A stretch of 11,064 bases of DNA, taken from positions 1-11,064 of the forward strand of contig JACPVN010000425.1 in the NCBI GenBank assembly GCA_016191715.1. Direction: 5' to 3'. The notes under the pieces are model-generated. The model was given only the letters and a program-made list of their open reading frames with translations, ran no database searches and was not told where the DNA came from. Source of the DNA: Ignavibacteriota bacterium (lineage in GTDB: Bacteria; Bacteroidota; Ignavibacteria; UBA10030; SZUA-254). Both the position numbers and the translations under genes were made by a program. Below, one piece after another: positions 6,451 to 11,064 of this stretch (the stretch's first letter is position 1; the number at the start of each line of letters is the position of its first letter).

Positions 6451-6496
6451 GAAGAAGTTTTTGGTTTGTAGTTTGTGCCCGTTCTTGTAAATATTT

Positions 6497-6937
6497 ATGA
6501 CACCACAAGGGAAAATAATCGCGTTACAGAGTTGTCCCGGTTACAGAAAGCCGATGACTTCGCTTGAAGAAGTTGAGGCGGTTGCAAATTTCGGTTTGAT
6601 GAACGATGCTCATGCAAGAGCAAACAGCGAGCGACAAGTGTTACTCATCGAACAGGAAACGCTTGAGTCGCTCAATCTTCAACCCGGAGATGTGAAAGAA
6701 AATATCACAACATCGGGAATTGAGTTGATGAAACTACCGGCGAACACACAATTGAAATTTGGAAACAACGTTGTGCTTGAATTGACAAAGCCGTGCGCTC
6801 CGTGCAGTCGGATGGAAGAACTTCGTCCTGGCTTGTTGAAAGAGATTGCAGGAAAACGCGGGATGTTGGCGCGAGTAATTGTAGGTGGAAAAATTTGTCG
6901 GGGTGATACAATTCAAATTGTACAAAACGAAGCATGA
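6497..6937 (+). CDS. Stand-alone MOSC-domain protein
   Basis: Encodes 146 residues covering one MOSC domain, the beta-rich fold found at the C-terminus of molybdenum-cofactor sulfurases and in small stand-alone bacterial proteins. Family features are GLMNDAHA (33-40, equivalent to the usual G..GD.HA), the RQVLLIEQETLESL segment, LQPGDVKENITTSGIELMKL (61-80) and the cysteine motif TKPCAPCSRMEE with C100 and C103; one of these cysteines is presumed to carry sulfur or bind a cofactor or metal. It starts 46 bases after the glycosyltransferase and its TGA overlaps the waaA ATG (ATGA), so translation is probably coupled. No molybdenum-cofactor gene is in view, and the substrate is unknown. A clear Shine-Dalgarno is lacking. 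Confidence 0.9.
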   Translation: MTPQGKIIALQSCPGYRKPMTSLEEVEAVANFGLMNDAHARANSERQVLLIEQETLESLNLQPGDVKENITTSGIELMKLPANTQLKFGNNVVLELTKPCAPCSRMEELRPGLLKEIAGKRGMLARVIVGGKICRGDTIQIVQNEA

Positions 6938-8211
6938 ATTTCTGGAGTTTATTTTATAATGTTTTGATAGTTCCAATCGGCTGGCTGGCGTTTCATCTTC
7001 TTTCCTTCTTTGATGAAAAAGTTAAGCGAGGGATTGAAGGGAGAAGAAATTTATTTGAGAACTTACAACGAGACGTACAACGACTCAGACCGAATGCAAA
7101 ACGAATCTGGTTTCATTCCTCTTCGATGGGAGAATTTGAGCAGGCAAAACCGATTATTGCCGAACTGAAAAAGCGTTATCCCGAAGTTGAAGTCGTGGTT
7201 TCGTTTTTCTCTCCGTCCGGTTACGACCATTCCAAAAACTATAAGTTGGCAGATGTTATTTGCTACCTTCCGTTCGATTCAAAAAACAACGCGGAGTTTT
7301 TTCTCTCCATCATCCATCCAACCGCGGCTGTAATGGTTCGCTATGATGTGTGGCCCAATCACTTATGGCAATTGAAGCAGAAGAACATTCCCATCTTTAT
7401 CGCCAACGCTACTTTCCGAAAAAGTTGGGTGAGAAATCTTCCGTTCATCCACAATTTCTTTTATCAGGTTTATAATTCGATTGACTACATCCTCACTGTG
7501 TCGGAAAATGATAAAAAAGGTTTTCAGGGATTGAAACTACAGCATCCTGTGATTGAAGCAATAGGTGATACACGTTTTGACCAAGTATGGCGGCGTAGCG
7601 CTGATTCGCGAACCCGTCACGTCCTTCCCAAGCATATTGTTGACGGAAAGAAAATATTTGTTATCGGAAGCAGTTGGTTAGAAGATGAAGTAGTGTTATT
7701 TCCTGCTTTGATTGAATGTAGTAAGAGCAACGAAAACTTTCTTACCGTTCTCGTTCCGCATGAGCCGGACGAACAGACGCTCGAAAGAATTGAATTTATG
7801 CTGAACGGAAAAATTTCCAACATCCGCTTGTCATCGTTGGCTGATTACAACAGCGAGCGAATTATTGTTGTTGATAGTATTGGCGTATTGATGGCAATAT
7901 ATCAATACGCGCACGTAGCGTACGTAGGAGGAAGTTTTCGGCAGGGAATTCACAACGTGCTTGAACCTGCGGTGTATGGCGTGCCTCTTATTATCGGACC
8001 AAAACACGAAAATTCTCAGGAGGCGATGCAACTTGTCAAGAAGGAAGCGGCGTTTGTTGTTACCACTTCAGAAGAAACGCATCAATTACTAAGCAAATGT
8101 TTGCATGACGAATTGTTCAGACAAAGAGCGGGAACAAAGGCGAGGGAATTTGTAGAACATAACATTGGAGCGACGGAGAGGTTTTTAATAAGACTGGCAA
8201 AGGTATTATAG
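6934..8211 (+). CDS. waaA: 3-deoxy-D-manno-octulosonic acid transferase
   Basis: Encodes 425 residues, the usual length for WaaA/KdtA, which moves Kdo from CMP-Kdo to lipid IVA, the first step of LPS core assembly at the inner membrane. Residues about 4-26 are a hydrophobic N-terminal anchor. The N-terminal GT-B half holds WFHSSSMGEFEQAKP, with the catalytic glutamate E67, and later VRYDVWPN and FIANATF. The C-terminal half shows GDTRFDQV (211-218), VPHEPDE, YVGGSFRQGIHNVLEP (330-345) with the nucleotide-sugar glutamate E344, and GP at 355-356. I can see only one copy of each half, so the number of Kdo residues added is unknown. The start overlaps the MOSC stop by ATGA. The downstream gap to the convergent DUF5615 relic is 49 bases, with no clear terminator. 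Confidence 0.95.
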   Translation: MNFWSLFYNVLIVPIGWLAFHLLSFFDEKVKRGIEGRRNLFENLQRDVQRLRPNAKRIWFHSSSMGEFEQAKPIIAELKKRYPEVEVVVSFFSPSGYDHSKNYKLADVICYLPFDSKNNAEFFLSIIHPTAAVMVRYDVWPNHLWQLKQKNIPIFIANATFRKSWVRNLPFIHNFFYQVYNSIDYILTVSENDKKGFQGLKLQHPVIEAIGDTRFDQVWRRSADSRTRHVLPKHIVDGKKIFVIGSSWLEDEVVLFPALIECSKSNENFLTVLVPHEPDEQTLERIEFMLNGKISNIRLSSLADYNSERIIVVDSIGVLMAIYQYAHVAYVGGSFRQGIHNVLEPAVYGVPLIIGPKHENSQEAMQLVKKEAAFVVTTSEETHQLLSKCLHDELFRQRAGTKAREFVEHNIGATERFLIRLAKVL

Positions 8212-8260
8212 GGATGACTTTGTTGTGAGAGACAAGAGAGAAACGTAAGAACAGGGGAAA

Positions 8261-8546
8261 TTATTTTCTCATTCTCAACCTACCATCTTGATACACACAA
8301 AAATTATTCATCAACTTATCCGAGTGTTCAGTTATGATTTTTTTAACAACCAGAACTTTTTCAGAGGCGGTTGCATCTTCAAGGCGTAAGAGCAGGACCC
8401 CGGCGCGTGGTAATCCCGAATGATAAACGAGCTCACCAAATTCCTTATCTATTGTCAAAACCATTCTATTTTCTGCTACAGCCAACGATAAAATGTTCTC
8501 ATCGGACATTTTGAAAGAGAATTTCATAACCGTTATCTCGGTACCA
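8261..8546 (-). pseudogene. Decayed DUF5615 (PIN-like toxin) gene
   Basis: The minus-strand frame from about 8509 to 8261 reads MSDENILSLAVAENRMVLTI, then DKEFGELVYHSGLPRAGVLLL and, at the end, DGRLRMRK. This is the C-terminal two thirds of DUF5615 proteins, the PIN-like putative toxins often paired with DUF433 antitoxins; DKEF holds a conserved acidic site. The N-terminal part, with its expected DEN start motif, is missing. A fragment WYRDNGYEILF, which fits the family's usual segment before SDE, lies at 8514-8546 in another frame and only 7 bases before the TCC-GAT-GAG codons, where about eight codons are expected. I infer a small deletion with frameshift plus loss of the 5' end. The longer open frame to 8650 is arginine- and threonine-rich and not family-like. 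No DUF433 partner is visible. A short product from 8527 or 8509 cannot be excluded. Confidence 0.6.
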
Positions 8547-8655
8547 ATTCTGAGATATGTGATTGTAGTTTGAGTTCTTATTCTTTGACCGTTTCCTATG
8601 GTGAACAATCGGAGCCACAAAATCTTTACAAACTGCCTACAATAATGCAAAAAAA

Positions 8656-8722
8656 GGAAGTCCGCTCGGTTGTAATCCTTAACGAGAGAATTAAAATCTT
8701 GTTAATGCCCGTTCGAACTTCC
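8656..8722 (-). other. Structured inverted repeat with U-run (possible small RNA or terminator)
   Basis: The outer arms GGAAGTCCG (8656-8664) and CGAACTTCC (8714-8722) pair with one G-U or mismatch position. An inner pair, TTAACGAG and CTTGTTAA, stacks on an 11-base loop and needs only one wobble. On the minus strand the outer stem is directly followed by seven T, and on the plus strand a near T5 follows one base later. This looks like a branched hairpin ending in an intrinsic terminator, or the ends of a very small mobile repeat. It lies between the secreted-protein gene and the toxin relic. Confidence 0.4.
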
Positions 8723-8748
8723 GTTTTTAACCGTACTTGAACAAGGCG

Positions 8749-8782
8749 AAAAGCGGCAGACGGTTATGGTTCTGCCGCTTTT
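8749..8782 (-). terminator. Rho-independent terminator of the LamG/T9SS gene
   Basis: Perfect 12-base arms AAAAGCGGCAGA and TCTGCCGCTTTT enclose a 10-base loop and begin 18 bases past the stop codon of the large secreted protein. The minus-strand transcript would end in a GC-rich stem closing on a short U4 run. The symmetry lets it act on plus-strand transcripts too. Confidence 0.75.
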
Positions 8783-8800
8783 ACGTCTAATCTATTCCCA

Positions 8801-11064
8801 TTATTTAATGAGGAGCATCCGTTTCACTTCATTGAACATTTTTCCATCCGAACCAATGGCAGTGATTCGATAGAAATACATTCCGCTTGCTAAGTTACCG
8901 GCATTGAAAACAAGTTCGTAGTTTCCAACTTCATACTGTTGGTTCTCGACAAGCGTTGCCACTTCTCTGCCGATTATATCGAACACATTTAGTGATACCA
9001 ATGCATTCATCGGAACATCGAACGAAATGGTTGTTGACGGATTGAACGGATTCGGATAGCACTGGTAGAGTGCATATTCTTTTGGTAACGGTTTTGTTGA
9101 CTCGACTTTCAATACAAGCGCGCTGACCGAAGAATTCTGAATCAAAATTGGTTGTTGATTTTTGAGAATGTATGTCTTGACGACCAGGCCATTTACAATT
9201 TCTCCAACAACAATTCGTTCTTGCAACGTTTTCTGCACATCAATTTTCACTTCGAGCGGATAGACTACCGAGTGAAGCGAAATAACCAGATTCTTTCTTT
9301 CACCAGTTTCGTTCAGGTATGTCTCAACCATTCGTTGTGAAGTAAAGCGAGCATCAAACACACCCTCTGGTGGAACAGGCGGTAACATAAATATGCTACT
9401 TGAATTATTTTCATCTTTACTCTTCTCGAAATATAGACTTTGACTGGAACCGCTTGCATCTTTGATAGTGAGTTTATTCAACTGACTCAAATATGCGCCC
9501 GCTGTTATGGTCGCACCTGCTTTCTGGTATCCGAATGAGGATTCAAGGTTCAGCGTACCAGATTGGCTTGCATTTACCCAGTATCCTTTCCCCGGTTCAA
9601 TTGATGCGACAAGATTATATCCGCTCGAGTAGCCGAACACCGACGATATAATGATTCCTGTCGGGGTCGTCAGATTGGCGATTGCCTCCGATGTTGAAAC
9701 ATCAACCGGTCCGGAAAGTGAACCTATGATATTCCAACCGCTCTCTAATCTGCAATAATTAGTAAGCAATTGTCTGCCGATCATCTTTTGTGTATCTGCC
9801 TCCGGGAATTTCAACCAGAAGCCGCTACAGTTATCCAATGTTGATGCAACATTATATCCGTTCTCATAGGTAAATGCCATAGAAGATGCGCCGGGATATA
9901 ACGTCGTCGCACTGTAATCGGGCGGAATAACCGGAACTGAAAGCAGATTCCATCGTCTGTCTATAGGAACATCAATGTTGTCATCGAGAGTATTATTCGG
10001 CTTGCACTTACCTGCCGAGTCAGCGAGGAAGATGGATAAGATTTCTGTTGCGCTCAGAGCACGTTTGAAAATTTCAACTTCGTCTAAGATGCCTTGATAT
10101 GATGCGGAGTTATCAAACGAACGCGCTCCGAGGTGAAGCACGGCATTTGAACTTAATGAACCATCCCGGTACGTCGGGTCGTATAATGTAGAACTTGCAA
10201 CTCCGTCTTTATAGAAGACGATTCCTTGTGCATCATTTCTATCAACGGTAACAGCGATGTGATGCCATTGACCATCGGCGACAGAGAGTTGTGAGGAGTA
10301 ATTTGTGCAATTATCTCCGCTATTGAAAGAACAGAAATCCGAAGTTCCTGTTGCGTCTGCAAGTTGAAGCGCTAACTTGCCGTTGTTCAGGAAAAATGAA
10401 AAACCCTGTACCGGTGAGGAAACACGTTTATCAACCATCGTTGATACGCCAATGGAGTCCACCGATTTAATCCATGCATCAATCGTGAAGTCGAGTGAAT
10501 CAAGATTGATTTCGGAATGACTTGGTATTTCCACGTATTGTGTTGTTCCGTTGAAGTTTAACGCGCTTACCACTTTTCCTGCAACAACGGTTGGTGCATT
10601 TATTCGTGTTCCATCATTCGGGAAGCCCATAACGTCGTCGGAAACCGAACCTGAAGTTTCATCCAATGTCCACCATGCAACCATGTTTGCAGGACGTTCG
10701 ACACAACATTTCTTCCCAATGATTTCAGCCGAAATACATAATGGAATTTGTTCATTCATCGTGGATGATTCGCTTCCGCTGTATTTCCAGGTCAAATAGA
10801 GGGTTGAAGTATAGAGACCGGTCGGGATATTTTTCATGGGACAAATCGTCGCGCCAAAGCGAATTGTAATATCTCCGCTTGCACCTGCAGTAATCGTGGT
10901 ACCCATCTGCGGATCGAAAGGAGTAAACGGTCCGACAATTCCGCTGGTGCTGTAGCCGGCGGTCCATGTTGACAAGTTAATCGTACTTCCTCCATTCGAT
11001 ATGACGGTAGGAATTACATTTGTGATTACAATGGGTGAATTCGGGTCAACACTGAACGTTAGAA
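8801..11064 (-). CDS. Large secreted LamG-domain protein with T9SS sorting domain (5' end off window)
   Basis: Only the last 753 residues are in view. The frame stays open to the right edge (LTFSVDPNSPIVITNVIPTV...), so the TTG at 10975 is not the true start. Visible order: a beta-sandwich-like segment; a LamG/concanavalin-like domain beginning at MVAWWTLDETSG and including WHHIAVTVDR, FYKDGV and DEVEIFKRALSATEI; a region with two repeats of the type WNLLSVPV / WNIIGSLSG plus GFWLKF / GKGYWVN, common in Ignavibacteria surface proteins; a linker; and a C-terminal sorting domain. LamG domains bind glycans or proteins, so adhesion or polymer binding is plausible, but no catalytic motif is visible. 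Export through T9SS fits the PorX regulator elsewhere in the window. A terminator hairpin follows the stop. Confidence 0.9.
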   Translation of the reverse strand, partial: LTFSVDPNSPIVITNVIPTVISNGGSTINLSTWTAGYSTSGIVGPFTPFDPQMGTTITAGASGDITIRFGATICPMKNIPTGLYTSTLYLTWKYSGSESSTMNEQIPLCISAEIIGKKCCVERPANMVAWWTLDETSGSVSDDVMGFPNDGTRINAPTVVAGKVVSALNFNGTTQYVEIPSHSEINLDSLDFTIDAWIKSVDSIGVSTMVDKRVSSPVQGFSFFLNNGKLALQLADATGTSDFCSFNSGDNCTNYSSQLSVADGQWHHIAVTVDRNDAQGIVFYKDGVASSTLYDPTYRDGSLSSNAVLHLGARSFDNSASYQGILDEVEIFKRALSATEILSIFLADSAGKCKPNNTLDDNIDVPIDRRWNLLSVPVIPPDYSATTLYPGASSMAFTYENGYNVASTLDNCSGFWLKFPEADTQKMIGRQLLTNYCRLESGWNIIGSLSGPVDVSTSEAIANLTTPTGIIISSVFGYSSGYNLVASIEPGKGYWVNASQSGTLNLESSFGYQKAGATITAGAYLSQLNKLTIKDASGSSQSLYFEKSKDENNSSSIFMLPPVPPEGVFDARFTSQRMVETYLNETGERKNLVISLHSVVYPLEVKIDVQKTLQERIVVGEIVNGLVVKTYILKNQQPILIQNSSVSALVLKVESTKPLPKEYALYQCYPNPFNPSTTISFDVPMNALVSLNVFDIIGREVATLVENQQYEVGNYELVFNAGNLASGMYFYRITAIGSDGKMFNEVKRMLLIK
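8804..9058 (-). other. C-terminal T9SS type A sorting domain
   Basis: The last 85 residues begin YPNPFNPSTTISFDV, continue with VFDIIGREVATLVE and NAGNLASGMYFYRI, and end KRMLLIK. This is the standard pattern of the Por secretion C-terminal domain, which directs proteins through T9SS and is usually cleaved during attachment to the surface. Confidence 0.9.

Noticed and set aside
8528..8650. Longer start for the DUF5615 frame (MHYCRQFVKILW...)
   Set aside because: The added residues do not look like the family N-terminus and the frame is probably open by chance after a frameshift.
10973..10975. TTG as the true start of the LamG protein
   Set aside because: The same frame continues without a stop to the window edge with protein-like sequence, and no signal peptide follows the TTG.

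Overview
The window most likely comes from a bacterium of the FCB group (Bacteroidota, Chlorobiota, Ignavibacteriota), with an Ignavibacteria-like lineage the best guess. Three things point there. There is a PorX-type response regulator, the hallmark regulator of the type IX secretion system (T9SS). A large surface protein ends in a T9SS-style sorting domain with the YPNPFNPSTT motif. A lipoprotein of a family I associate with Ignavibacteria is also present. The LPS genes waaA and a GT9 glycosyltransferase confirm a diderm, LPS-bearing cell. Placement below the group level is inference.

Layout, left to right. Positions 135-1700 (minus) encode PorX, a receiver domain fused to a PglZ/alkaline-phosphatase-like domain. 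Positions 1701-2318 are a gene-free stretch rich in short palindromes, including several with identical 6-3-6 geometry, a terminator-like hairpin pointing toward porX, and a candidate FCB promoter just before the next gene. Positions 2319-3749 (plus) encode a secreted lipoprotein with an FN3-like domain and a predicted beta-propeller. Positions 3802-5289 are a complete IS1380-family insertion sequence with imperfect terminal inverted repeats and a perfect 5-bp target duplication (ATAAC); its transposase frame is broken by one amber codon near the N-terminus. Positions 5419-8211 (plus) form a three-gene operon: a GT9 heptosyltransferase-like enzyme, a small MOSC-domain protein, and the Kdo transferase WaaA, which overlaps the MOSC stop codon by ATGA. 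Positions 8261-8546 (minus) hold a decayed DUF5615 (PIN-like toxin) gene. Positions 8656-8722 contain a structured inverted repeat with a U-run, and 8749-8782 a strong terminator hairpin. Positions 8801-11064 (minus) are the 3' part of a large LamG-containing secreted protein that runs off the right edge.

The parts form two themes. One is export to the cell surface: PorX regulates T9SS in relatives, and the right-hand protein carries the matching sorting signal. The other is outer-membrane LPS core assembly (GT9 plus WaaA). The rest records genome plasticity: a recent IS insertion, scattered short palindromic repeats, and a toxin relic. I see no CRISPR array, rRNA, tRNA or clearly new multi-gene system. 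The observations most worth following are the uniform 15-bp palindromes, the MOSC gene inside the LPS operon, the nearly intact IS with a single amber codon, and the structured element at 8656-8722.
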